From Ischnura elegans (lineage: Eukaryota; Arthropoda; Insecta; Odonata; Coenagrionidae): 64,000 nt of DNA. The notes beneath the pieces are model-generated. The model did not search any database, was not told where the DNA came from, and saw nothing but the letters and a program-made list of their open reading frames with translations. The position numbers and the translations under genes were made by a program. The stretch is taken from positions 15,642,744 through 15,706,743 of the forward strand of contig NC_060248.1 of assembly GCF_921293095.1 (NCBI RefSeq), written 5' to 3'. The stretch's first letter is position 1. Each line of letters starts with the position of its first letter. Positions 46,517-57,100 of the stretch are shown here, one piece after another.

Positions 46517-46830
46517 TTATGAAAAATGAAATAAGGACTGGAGTGGCAAGCTTGATAAATGTAGTGGATGACTGGGTTCCATGTATTTCAGGTAATTAAT
46601 TCGTTGTCTCTGTGAAATTATTTTGTCTTTATATCTTTCGATGGCTTCACGGTTGAGTCTAGGTTTTGAAATATTCCGCCTTCGCGACGATTCTAGATTT
46701 ATCAAAATCGATTGCGTGTCCTGTTGCTTCGTGTTCAGCTGCGGTGAACTTTGTTGAGTAACCCAGTTGAATGGCCAGTTGATGCTCTTCTAGTCAAGTT
46801 TTGACGACTGAAGATTTCATGTTCATTTAT
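46517..46830 (-). pseudogene. Penelope-like element relic, C-terminal GIY-YIG region
   Basis: On the minus strand, frames read HQLAIQLGYSTKFTAAEHEA then TGHAIDFDKSRIVAKAEYFK, and after a frame change KPRLNREAIERYKDKI. The pattern EH-x-TGH-x-IDFD followed by a basic stretch and REAIE resembles the C-terminal GIY-YIG endonuclease portion of Penelope-like retroelements (recognised by eye). At least one frameshift (about 46670-46690) and one upstream stop break it. The reverse transcriptase part is not found upstream, so only the 3' end remains, consistent with the frequent 5' truncation of these elements. Confidence 0.65.
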
Positions 46831-46964
46831 TACATAAGATGATCGATTATGCCATACTGCCATTATAGTTCATGGTGCATTAGCGTATACTGATAATTCA
46901 TTTTTGACCTTTGGAATAATTTCTTAGGTCATTATTAAATAATTTTCCTCGTTGGCTTCATTTG

Positions 46965-46983
46965 GAGAGAGAGAGAGAGAGAG
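46965..46983. repeat. (GA)n microsatellite
   Basis: About nine GA dinucleotides in a row, closing with GAGG. Short and uninterrupted. Confidence 0.85.
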
Positions 46984-47759
46984 GTATGGGAGCGCCCTTT
47001 TATTAAAGAGCTTCACTATTCAATCAACAGAAAATACCATAGTTAGAAGAATGGTCAGAGCACCCTGGATTATGCCAAACAAAAACATTAGAAAAGTCTT
47101 AAAACTAACTCCTCTCATTTGCCTTTTGAAATCACAACTTCCCCAAATCGAGAAATCCCTCATTCCCTGCTATGAACAATGAACTCCTAACATCCCTTTG
47201 GGACTATACCCCATCACCATCCGCTAAACACAAAGTCCCCAAGACTGCCGTTATCCCTTCCCATATTCCCACCCCACTTAATCTAGCTTACGACACTATG
47301 CCATCATCAGACCGATAAAATTAATCATTTGAAACCATGAAAAGTGCAGAACCTCTCAGTTGTAAAACAGCTGGGAACTTGAACTACAATCAAAGTCTGC
47401 AAAAATTTCAGCGTAGCGTAGCATAAGAGCTTCACTCGTAATTTAGCCTGGCGACATCTTATTTGCACATTTCATGGAGTGTAGGAATATTTTTATCATC
47501 GATATTAGTTGATTGACTTTTTAAATGCGTCATCCAGGGGCTTGCCAGAGGTTGGCAATAGGCAAGGGCCACGAGCTAAAGGGGCTCCCACAACGCTTGA
47601 GTCAATCGTAAAGTGTATTTTTATAAGGAAGGCACAGATTAATTGAGCCAAACACGTTTTTCTCGATTATAAAATGCTATGTTTTCATTACATGCTTTTT
47701 TTACAACATACTAATTGTAAGAAGATGATATAAAAGTATGTAAAGGAAATGTGTCAGAA
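46984..47759. other. Complex sequence without genes; shares a 24-nt word with 47932
   Basis: No gene was recognised. The word TTCACTATTCAATCAACAG plus AAAAT at about 47012-47035 recurs exactly at 47932-47955 inside the next MITE. Around 47533-47600 the CCAGGGGCTTGCCAGAGG and GGCAAGGGCC words look like a decayed end of another GC-rich MITE. Confidence 0.45.
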
Positions 47760-48018
47760 CAGTGGCATAACTATGGGGGAAAGGGGGAATGTATCCCCCC
47801 TAAAGCCTTTGAGGAATCAAAATATTATTTAGAAGTCTAGTATGGAACCTGAGACTGCATCTAGATTAAGTTTAATTTTTAGTCCTAAAATGATGTGAAA
47901 TGAATTCTCAGGCATTTTATTTTTCAAAAATTTTCACTATTCAATCAACAGAAAATCAAAACAACTCCCCCACTAACCTCCCTTCATCCCCCCAAAGCAT
48001 ATTCTAGCTAAGCCACTG
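47760..48018. mobile_element. hAT-like MITE (259 bp) with 8-bp target duplication
   Basis: The left end is CAGTGGCATAACTATGGGGG and the right end is the inverse of CAGTGGCTTAGCTAGAAT. Flanks TGTCAGAA and TGGCAGAA match at 7 of 8 positions, the duplication length made by hAT transposases. G-runs next to the left end face C-runs next to the right end. There is no coding capacity. The CAGTGGCnTAnCTA end is, from general knowledge, a frequent arthropod MITE terminus. Confidence 0.82.
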
Positions 48019-48639
48019 TGGCAGAAGATGGAAGATAACCTGATTCTTATTTTGGAAGGGTCATTCGAAAAGCTTATTTTAGAGGTTTTATTTTGATTTC
48101 AGTGCAGTTTTAAGGAACAATTTCACTAAATAGATAACATAGCCATAATACATTTTGAAATTTAATAAGCTGTGAAATTCTCCCTTTTCATAGTATATAT
48201 TTTATTGCATTAAATTGGTATTTTTATTCACCCATTAATGCCCAGAAGATTTTTTTCAAAAAATTTTACTTTTTTTGCATAAATTATGATTAGGCATCAT
48301 ACCTGATGCGGGAAAAAATATTTTAAAAAATCTCTAACATTTGCATAGTACTTAATCCTACACGTATCTTAAGATACATCTGGGCACTTAAGGGGTCAAA
48401 TATGCAAATTATCATTTAATTGTATTTATGTACGTTTTTGCTATACAATTCATTACCCATGCCTTCATCAGTAGTTTTTAATACCTACTTGAATTTGAAT
48501 TATTATGCATCAAATAATATAATTTTGAGTATTATTATGGTATTATCATATGAACAATTTACATTTGCATTTCGAAATTTTACAGCACTGTGATACTGTA
48601 TCAAAGTTTTTTATACCATAACCATCCCTGAACAACTCC
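48019..48639. other. AT-rich stretch without recognised features
   Basis: No gene, TIR or RNA was seen. Its right end adjoins the decayed piggyBac copy, and 48546-48639 may be more of that element's 3' coding or untranslated part. Confidence 0.45.
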
Positions 48640-49460
48640 TCATGAGACTTGATACATCCAAGTCTCATCTGAAATATTTGAACCACCATTTTTATTCCTG
48701 ATTGTTGTCTGGTAATTTGCCAGGAATTGATCACACATGTCCACTCCACCCATGTGAGAATTGTAGTCCGCGATCGCCACTGGCATTTCGGAAACAGAAT
48801 AACAAACAGGAGTTTTCATTTTTTTATGTATGCTAATAGTAATCAATTCTGATATGAATAAGTTGTCAGCAAATATGTTTGTACCTGGTGGTAATTTTCA
48901 CTCATCCACTAGTCCTAAAAGTACATCTCCTTGACCAAGATCTGTTCTATGAAGGTTGGCTACAGCATGATAAAGGTTGATTTGATTCGAAAATACACCA
49001 TAATTTTAACCATAACCTTGCTCATTTCCCTCTAATACATTGCTTGCAGCCATATCTACCATAGTAGAGGTTGATTGATTCATCCACCAAACAGTATTCT
49101 CCAGCGCTTACAATTTTGAAAGTCTAGTTCAAAACCTCAAACTAAGGTTGAACTTTGTATAGCCTATCCTTGCCATCATTCTTCCCATAATAATAATTAT
49201 CTGCCAGATGCAGAAACCTTAACATTTCTTCAAACCTGTTCCTTCACATTGACTGAGAAAGTATTTCGATGGTGCAGTCTGGAGATGACCTCCGATAAAG
49301 CCATCAACTAAGTAGACGGTGACCTGAGAGAAGCAATATTCCAAACACTTCATAAATCACTTCGATTTGTAGGTACGAAGAATGTACTAACATTTTTAAC
49401 AATTGTTCATAAAATTTGTCTTGAATTTTTTCTGCTGACAGCGCTGATGTTAGAGCTATT
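48640..49460 (-). pseudogene. piggyBac-type transposase relic
   Basis: Reading the minus strand across frames, I find in order EVFGILLLSGHRLL, RFLHLADNYYYGKNDGKDRL, FKIVSAGEYCLVDES, YYGRYGCKQCIRGK, LPPGTNIFADNLF and VAIADYNSHMGGVDMCDQF. This is the order of conserved blocks in the DDE_Tnp_1_7 (piggyBac) transposase family, including the VDE and FADN acidic positions and the YNxxMGGVDxxDQ signature. Several stops, frame changes and an internal loss between FADNLF and the MGGVD block show a dead copy. No flanking TIRs or TTAA duplication were found. Recognition is by family memory. Confidence 0.78.
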
Positions 49461-49861
49461 TCAGATTTGTTTCACCTCTGCTCCATCACTAAGGTACGTC
49501 TTCTCTTCTCAGCGGTAAATGGGAGCCCCTATGCTGTTTTCTTGACTTATATAGCAAGAGGTGTGCAACAAAGGTAACAAAAAAGTATTTACAGAAGAGA
49601 CGGTTGAAAAGTCTTTAAAGCGCAGATTCCTCCTTATGTCAGGTATATATTTCAGAGACTCAAACTTGAATACAAAGTACAGAGTTTTTGGTGATGGAGC
49701 GTTGTACAAAGTTTCTTTATCAATGTTCACCAAAGTTGCTTATTTCGTACACTGATTTCCGGCTTGCAAATTGGATATTATTGCCAGGGGAAAGTTGAAC
49801 GAGAAACAAAGTAATCAATCCATTCCACCGTCGGTGATACAGAATACAAGTAATGCCATGA
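49461..49861. other. Complex sequence, no feature recognised
   Basis: Short open frames on both strands (64 and 74 codons) overlap here, but neither resembles a protein I know. It could be further piggyBac flank. Confidence 0.4.
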
Positions 49862-50179
49862 CAGTGGCATACGTATATATATGGGGGGCGAAGGGGGAGC
49901 ACGCCCCCCTCTTACGTGGCCGCCCGCATTACCTAACAGGGCAGAACTACATTTGTAACTCCTTCATATCGTAAGATGGCATTGCCTTGTATATATAATA
50001 ATATATATAATAATAATGCCTTGTTTATAATCATTTTATATAAAACTTTCCTAAACCTATCACATGACTTGATTATTTTTCATTACGATACAAGTAAAGA
50101 TAGCTCAAAGATAGTTTTTCAAAAATTTTCCCCCTTGGTTTCCCCTCCCCCCCGAAGGAAATTCCTGGCTAGGTCACTG
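49862..50179. mobile_element. Probable MITE related to the one at 47760 (318 bp)
   Basis: It begins CAGTGGCATACGTATATATA and ends with the inverse of CAGTGACCTAGCCAGGAATT. G-runs (GGGGGGCGAAGGGGGAG) near the left end mirror C-runs (CCCCTCCCCCCCG) near the right end, the same architecture as the 47760 element. I could not find a target duplication, so either the ends have eroded or the right end is misplaced. Confidence 0.55.
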
Positions 50180-51127
50180 CCCCCGGAACACCCCAGACCA
50201 CCGTATTCACATGACTTTCCGGCTAGGTTTCATAACGTTAAAGGCCTTCAGAATCATTACATAGTATTTAATTTATGATTCGTATTTATATAGTTTGTTA
50301 CTTATTACTTAGTTTCACTATAAATTATTTTTCTTTGACAATTCGTCTGATATGAGTGTTTTTATTTCCAAAAATTTTCCAATCAAAAGTTTTTCTCTTT
50401 CATCAGTTGTTATCATTTAAGTTTCTCATTTCGTTATTTTACATTTTTCAATATGAAAGATGCTTTTAAAAAATGGCTATTAGATTATTTAAAAAAACCT
50501 ATTGCATATAATAGGTTTTATAGTGAGCTAATTGGTAGTATGCCGGATTTACAGTATTAGTGTCTAGTTATATTGAATACATAGTCTGGGGTTTTGTGTT
50601 GGAAACTCATTCAGAATGTCCGTGTTTAAACATGGGTCGTGACTGAAGTTTTCCCGTCAAAGATCGTTTGCCTCTTGTAAGCTGTGTGCATGGAGCTGCA
50701 AGTACAGTATTCCACCCGTCGTATGGGACGTTGAGATTTTGGGCCCTTGGTGGCTTTCTTTAAAAGCAGGATATAGCCGGCGCCGGATTTCTTACCACCC
50801 TACCAAGCTTTCCAGGCGCATAAGTGGCATTATCTGTCGGCCTCTTCTCTCAAACACAATACGCGGTCGTTGGTTCAAATCTGGGTGAATTCCTTATCGC
50901 TATCTCCTCATATAATCCTCGCAGTGTGGTTATCTGATGCGGTTCTGAAATAGTAATGGACTTTACACCCTAAATTGGTTGATAAAATCATAATTTCATC
51001 AAAATTTGGGATAGATTATTATTTAACTGTAGGAAGTCCACAACTGTAGGTATTTGAGTGAATTGGGTATGTTGTGCATTCTATCTGGTGAGAGAATGCA
51101 AATCAATGTCGAGGCTGGGGGCCCAGA
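50180..51127. other. Complex sequence; possible tRNA-derived SINE relic at about 50680-50910
   Basis: Around 50822-50875, AGTGGCATTATCTGTCGG and GGTTCAAATCTGG lie at roughly the spacing of Pol III A and B boxes. They follow a CGTATGGGACGTTGAGATTTT segment of the kind seen in arthropod short repeats. No tRNA fold could be drawn, so a tRNA gene is not supported. The rest shows nothing recognisable. Confidence 0.3.
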
Positions 51128-52930
51128 TAGGCCAAACTTATTCAATAAATTCTGTACAGATTGGTTAGCTCCTTCATCTACTCTCTCTCTTATAAAATTG
51201 ATCCCTTCCCCATGCCAATTCGTGACCATTGTCTATCTAACATTATCACAGATCCCAGAGAAGCATTCGAGTATCTCTGCAAAATCCCTCTCTATCGTGC
51301 CCCTGGTCCCGATGGTTTGAGCCCCAAACTAATTAGACACTGTGCCTCCTCCCTCCCTCTCTCATCCATTGAGCCTCATGGGTTCTCAACTGAACCATTG
51401 GCACCTTTCCCTCGGCACCTTCCCCTCCCAAACAAACATCATTCCCATGCATAAAAATGGCCCTAAAGATGAAGTCTCAAACTACCGCCCTATATTGTTA
51501 CTTCCAATACTATCTTCAGGTTGTGAAAGGATTATTCTCAACAGGCTCTACTACTTCACTTCTCCTTTTTTATCAAATAATCAGCATGGTTTCCTTCTGG
51601 GACGCTCCTGCCTGACCAACTTGGCTCTTTTCCAGCATCATGCAGTCGTTTCCATCTCCAATAAAGCTCAACTTGATGCAATATTCTTAGATTTCTTGAA
51701 AGCCTTCGACTCTCTAGACCACTCTCTCCTCCTTTACAAACTCTCTCATCATTTTTACCTGCATGGAATTTTTCTAAACCTAGTAGACTCTTTCCTCAAC
51801 AATAGATTCCAGATTGTGATAATTCTTCCTGGCTGCTCATCTCAATGGTTACCCACAACATCCGAAGTACCTCAGGGAAGTGTTCTCGGACCATATTTAT
51901 TTAATCTTTTCATTGACGATCTGGCCTCCCTCGTGCAGACCTCTCAAGCCCATACCCTTTTTTACGCAGATGACTGCAAAACTTTTAAGCAAATTAACAA
52001 TGTCGAAGACTGCCATAACCTACAGGATGTATTGAGCAAGGTTTCAGAGTGGTGCAACACCTGGAAACTCGGCCTGAATGCTAATAAATGCAACATAATT
52101 TCAATTTCGCTAAAAAAGTCACCTTATGATTTCAGGTATAGTTTAAACTCCCTTTCATTCAGACGAGTCTCCACCATCAAAGACTTAGGTTTTTTAATGG
52201 ATCAAAAATTAAATTACTCTGAGCATATTAAAAAAATTAAAAACTTATGTCCCTCGTTGGCCTCCTCTACCACTTCTCAGAAATTGTAGACCCAATAGTA
52301 TTACGCGCATATTTTTCAACTATTGTCGTTCTTATCATAAAGTATTGCTCCCCCATTTGGACAATCTCAGCCCCATCAAATATTCTGGCTCTTAAAAGTG
52401 TGACACATTTGTTCACTAATATAGTTATGTGCAGAGCCCCTCATCTTCGTAATATGTCCGCTGATACTGTTTTGCACACTCTCTCTATATCTAATAATCA
52501 AAATTTAATCCTCAAATCCGATTTGAAACTAATACATAGCATTTTAAAATGTGCCATAGACTGTCCCGATCTCGTCTCCAATCTAACTTTTAAAGTTCCA
52601 TGCACACCCACCCGAACACATTCGCTCCTCCATGTGCCCATTCCCAGATTATCACTAACCAAACGTTCCACCCTCTCCCTCCTCTCTTCCCTCATAAATT
52701 CCCTTCCAGATCACATTGACCCGTTCTCCTTTCCAAACCACTCCTTTACAAACCGCGCTCTTTCCTACCTTAATAGAAACACACAAGGTCAATAAATTTA
52801 CTCAATGTATTGTTATTTATTTAAATTTATTATGTTTGATTGTGTTTGTGCTTTTTATGTTTTTTACACTGTGCCACTATAAAATGGCAAACTATGCTGT
52901 ATGTGGACAATTTTATAAATAAATAAAATC
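51128..52930 (+). pseudogene. 5'-truncated LINE (jockey/CR1-like) with broken reverse transcriptase
   Basis: Pieces of a non-LTR reverse transcriptase appear in order. LYRAPGPDGLSPKLIRHCAS lies in one frame (51250-51360). In the next frame are DEVSNYRPILLLPILS, the motif A region LDAIFLDFLKAFDSLDHSLL, motif B EVPQGSVLGPYLFNLFIDD and catalytic FYADD (YADD at 51963-51974). KYCSPIWTI and the C-terminal part to 52795 return to the first frame. Frameshifts lie near 51350 and 52250. The endonuclease and ORF1 are missing, as in ordinary 5' truncation. The 3' UTR ends in a short (ATAA)n tail at about 52914-52930. The APGPDGL, NYRPI and YADD set is the jockey/CR1-type arrangement; the exact clade is not settled. 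Confidence 0.85.
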
Positions 52931-53734
52931 AAATTTAAGTAATATTGTATACTTGAGATTATTAACAGTCTTGTTCCTTTATACTCTATATGTATAGTGG
53001 ACTTTATGTAAGTGGCTGTACTTTATGTAGTGGACACAATTAATTTTATTAAATTTAGTATCATTATCACTGGCCAATAATCCTTAGATTGTTTAAAGCA
53101 TCTCTCTCCTCAATTATCATAGCAGCCAATCTTTTCACACCAACCAATTTCGTATCTTTCACATCCGTCTTACATGTCCCATATATTTCATTTGCATCTA
53201 CTTGCCTCTCGCCAATTATCTTAATCAGGCCATAATGTCCCAAGATAAGGTCTATGTTCAGGCAGGGCAAAGCGGCCCGGTGACACGACATTTTTTGATG
53301 CTGATACCCTGGAAAATATGGAAATCACTTGGTTTTTACATAATTGACTTATTTCGATCGTTTAATGCAATCATGCCTGGGAGTGAGATAACCAGGAGAC
53401 AATTGCGAATCGAGTCCATCAAATTCTGCGATTCAAAGGCTACCGTTTAGTTGTACAAGTGAATTGAGAATATAACAGGGGCAAGTCAGCGTACATCCCA
53501 ACTATGGGGTATTTACGTACAGGTAAATGCAGTCTTGTGGCTGAAAACCCATCAATCTATGAGTACAGCAATAAATGCTATCGCACGGACATGCATAAGA
53601 TAGAATCCATAATGGCAAAGTGAGTTCCAGGAGAATTATTAATTTATTTGTCTGTTTTTGACAAATTGATGTTGCCCATTAGTGATGTAGACGGAAAAGC
53701 CAGTTCCTCTGTGCTTTTTACCTCTGTGCCTTTT
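52931..53734. other. Complex sequence without a recognised gene
   Basis: A 74-codon minus-strand frame (53067-53291) is the longest; it shows no motif I know. The remainder has no RNA gene or TIR pair that I could support. Confidence 0.4.
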
Positions 53735-53783
53735 AAATACCTTCCAAATGACCAAAGACAATTTGGTCATTTGGAAGGTATTT
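53735..53783. repeat. Perfect 22-bp inverted repeat with a 5-nt loop
   Basis: The left arm AAATACCTTCCAAATGACC (plus AAA) at 53735-53756 is exactly complementary to 53762-53783, with loop GACAA. The pairing stops sharply at both outer ends. A stem of this size without a T-run behind it is not a typical bacterial-type terminator. It could be a foldback repeat or a small-RNA-like hairpin. Confidence 0.85.
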
Positions 53784-53835
53784 TCAGAATATTTTTGCGT
53801 CTGGCATTTCCAGCGTACCTAACCTCAAAAAAAGG

Positions 53836-54035
53836 ATTGGATGTGGCATCCAGTTTTTATTGGGTAAGTGAAAGTTGGATGCAGTATCCACTGCAAAAGA
53901 CACGGCAGCCAACGCGATTGGGTGTACTATCCAACTAAATTGGACGCTCGCAACTTGGTTGTAGGGTCCACGTGTTGGTTCCCACACCAATCATGAAGAG
54001 ATCGCTCATCCAACAGTTGGATCCCACAGCCAACT
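53836..54035. repeat. Cluster of TTGGnTn...TCCA(A) half-palindromic motifs
   Basis: Motifs starting TTGG at 53837, 53875, 53918, 53956, 53974 and 54015 are mostly followed about 8 bp later by TCC or CC(A), for example TTGGATGTGGCATCCA, TTGGATGCAGTATCCA and TTGGGTGTACTATCCA. They form imperfect dyads at intervals of about 20-45 bp. They may be degenerate tandem repeats or binding sites; nothing in the sequence decides this. Confidence 0.5.
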
Positions 54036-54120
54036 CGGTGGTGAATATTGCTTCTACGCCAGAGCCATCTAGCGATAAAATGCCATACAGTTCTTAAGTG
54101 CATATGTTTGGCGTGCTTGA

Positions 54121-54128
54121 AGGTAAGT
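54121..54128 (+). promoter_or_regulatory. Consensus splice donor AG|GTAAGT just before satellite 3
   Basis: AGGTAAGT is a perfect match to the metazoan 5' splice site. It is preceded by balanced, non-repetitive sequence and followed within about 45 bp by the satellite. No open frame supports an upstream exon, so it may be a chance match. Confidence 0.3.
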
Positions 54129-54165
54129 AAATGGTTTTTCAATGGATATATTTACTGTTTTCAAA

Positions 54166-57100
54166 ATTTCATATTTTTAATATTTCCTTTTTTCAATATT
54201 TCCTTTTGTCAATATTTACTTTTTTGTATATTTCCTTTTGTCAATATTTCCTTTTTTCAATATTTCCTTTTTTCTATACTTCTTTTTTTCTATACTTCCT
54301 TTTTTCAATATTTCCTTTTTTCAATATTTCCTTTTTTCTATACTTCTTTTTTCTATACTTCCTTTTTTCAATATTTCCTTTTGTCAATATTACCTTTTTT
54401 CAAAATTCCCTTTTTTCTATACTTCCTTATTTTAATATTTCTATTTGTCAATATTTCCTTTTGTTAATATTTCCTTTTTTCAATATTCCTTTTTTTCTAT
54501 ACTTCCTTTTTTCAATATTTCCTTTTGTCAATATTTCCTTTTTATCAATATTTCCTTTTGTCAATATTTCCTCTTGTCAATATTTCCTTTTTTCAATATT
54601 TCCTTTTGTCAATATTTCCTTTTTTCTATACTTCTTTTTGTCAACATTTCCTTTTGTCAATATTTCCTTTTGTCAATATTTCCTTTTTTCAATATTTCTT
54701 TTTGTCAATATTTCCTTTTTTCTGTACTTACTTTTGTCAATATTTCATTTTTTCAATATTTCCTTTTGTCAATATTTCCTTTATTCAATATTTTCTTTTT
54801 TCTATACTTCCTATTTTCAATATTCCCTTTTTTCAATATTTCCTTTTGTCAATATTTCCTTTTTTCTATAAATCCTTTTTTCTATACTTCCTTTTTTCAA
54901 TATCTCCTTTTGTCAATATTTCCTTTCTTCAATATTCCCTATTTTCTATACTTCCTTTATTCAATATTTCCTTTTTTCAATATTTCCTTTTGTCAATATT
55001 TCCTTTTTTCAATTATTCCTTTTTTCAATATTTCCTTTTTTCAATATTTCCTTTTGTCAATATTTCCTATTGTCGATATTTCCTTTTGTCAATATTTCCT
55101 TTTATCAATTTTTCCTATTTTCAATATTTCCTTTTTTCAATATTTCCTTTTTTCAATATTTCCTTTTTTCTATATTTCCATTTTTCAATATTTCCTTTTT
55201 TCTATACTTCCTTTTGTCAATATTTCCTTTTTTCAATATTTCCTTTTTTCAATACATCATTTTGTCAATATTTCCTTTGGTCAATATTTCCTTTTTTCAA
55301 TATTTCCTTTTGTCAATATTTCCTTTTGTCAATACTTCTTTTGTCAATATTTCCTTTTTTCAATATTTCCTTTTGTCAACATTTCCTTTTTTCAATATTT
55401 TTTTTCTATACTTCCTTTTGTCAATATTTCCTTTTGTCAATACTTCCTTATGTCAATAATTCCTTTTTTCAATATTTCCTTTAGTCAATATTTCCTTTTT
55501 TCAATATTTCCTTTTTTCAATATTTCCTTTTTTCTATACTTCCTTTTTTCTATATTTCCTTTTTTCTATACTTCCTTTTTTCAATATTTCCTCTTTTCTA
55601 TATTTCCTTTTTTTAATATTTCCTTTTTTCAATATTTCCTTTTTTCAATATTTTCTTTTTTCTATACTTCCTTTTTTCAATATTTCCTTTTTTCAATATT
55701 TCCTTTTTTCAATATTTCCTGTTTTCAATATTTCCTTTTTTCAATATTTCCTTTTTTCAATATTTCCTTTTTTCAATATTTCCTTTTTTCAATATTTCCT
55801 TTTGTGAACATTTCCTTTTTTCAATATTTCCTTTTTTCTATACTGCCTTTTTTCAATATTTCCTTTTGTTAATATTTCCTTTTTTCGAAATTTCCTTTTT
55901 TCTATACTTCCTTTTTTCTATCCTTCCTTTTTTCAATATTTCCTGTTTTCAATATTTCATTTTTTCAATATTTTCTTTTTACAATATTTCCTTTTGTCAA
56001 TATTTCGTTTTTTCAATATTTCCTTTTTTCTATACTTCCTTTTTTCTATACTTCCTTTTTCCAATATTTCCTTTCGTCAATTTTTTCTTTTTTCAATATT
56101 CCCTTTTTTCTATACTTCCTTTTTTCTGTATCTCCTTTTGTCAATATTTCCTTTTGTCAATATTTCCTTTTTTCAATATTTCCTTTTTTCAATGCTTCTT
56201 TTTTTCTATACTTCCTTTTTTCAATTTTTCCTGTTTTCAATATATCCTTTTCTTAATATTTCCTTTTTTCAATATTTCCTTTTGTCAATATTTCCTTTTT
56301 TCAATATTTCCTTATTTCTATACTTCCTTTTGTCAATATTTCCTTTTTTCAATATTTCCTTCTTCAATATTTCCTTTTGTGAACATTTCCTTTTTTCAAT
56401 ATTTCCTTTTTTCTATACTTCCTTTTTTCAATATTTCCTTTTGTTAATATTTCCTTTTTTCGAAATTTCCTTTATTCTATACTTCCTTTTTTCTATACAT
56501 CCTTTTTCCAATATTTCCTTTCGTCAATTTTTTCTTTTTTCAATATTCCCTTTTTTCTATACTTCCTTTTTTCTGTATCTCCTTTTGTCAATATTTCCTT
56601 TTGTCAATTATTCCTTTTTTCAATATTTCCTTTTTTCAATGCTTCCTTTTTTCTATACTTCCTTTTTCCAATTTTTCCTGCTTTCAATATTTCCTTTTAT
56701 TAATATTTCCTTTTTTCAATATTTCCTTTTGTCAATATTTCCTTTTTTCAATATTTCCTTTTTTCAATATTTCCTTTTTTCTATACTTCCTTTTTTCTAT
56801 ACTTCCATTTTTCAATATTTCCTTTTGTCAATATTTCCTTTTTTCAATATATCCTTTTTTCAATATTTCCTTTTTTCTATACTTCCTTTTTTCTATACTT
56901 CCATTTTTCAATATTTCCTGTTTTCAATATTTCCTTTTTTTAATATTTCCTTCTTTCAATTTTTCCTTTTTTCAATATTTCCTTTTTTCTATAATTCCTT
57001 TTTTCAATATTTCCTCTTTTCCATATTTCCTTTTTTCAATATTTCCTGTTTTCAATATTTCCTTTTTTCAATATTTCCTTTTTTCAATATTTCCTTTTTT

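Noticed and set aside
50822-50875. tRNA gene
   Set aside because: Only weak A- and B-box-like words; no cloverleaf, anticodon arm or acceptor pairing could be drawn.
53067-53291. 74-codon minus-strand frame as a small gene
   Set aside because: No recognisable motif, no clear start context and typical length for chance frames here.
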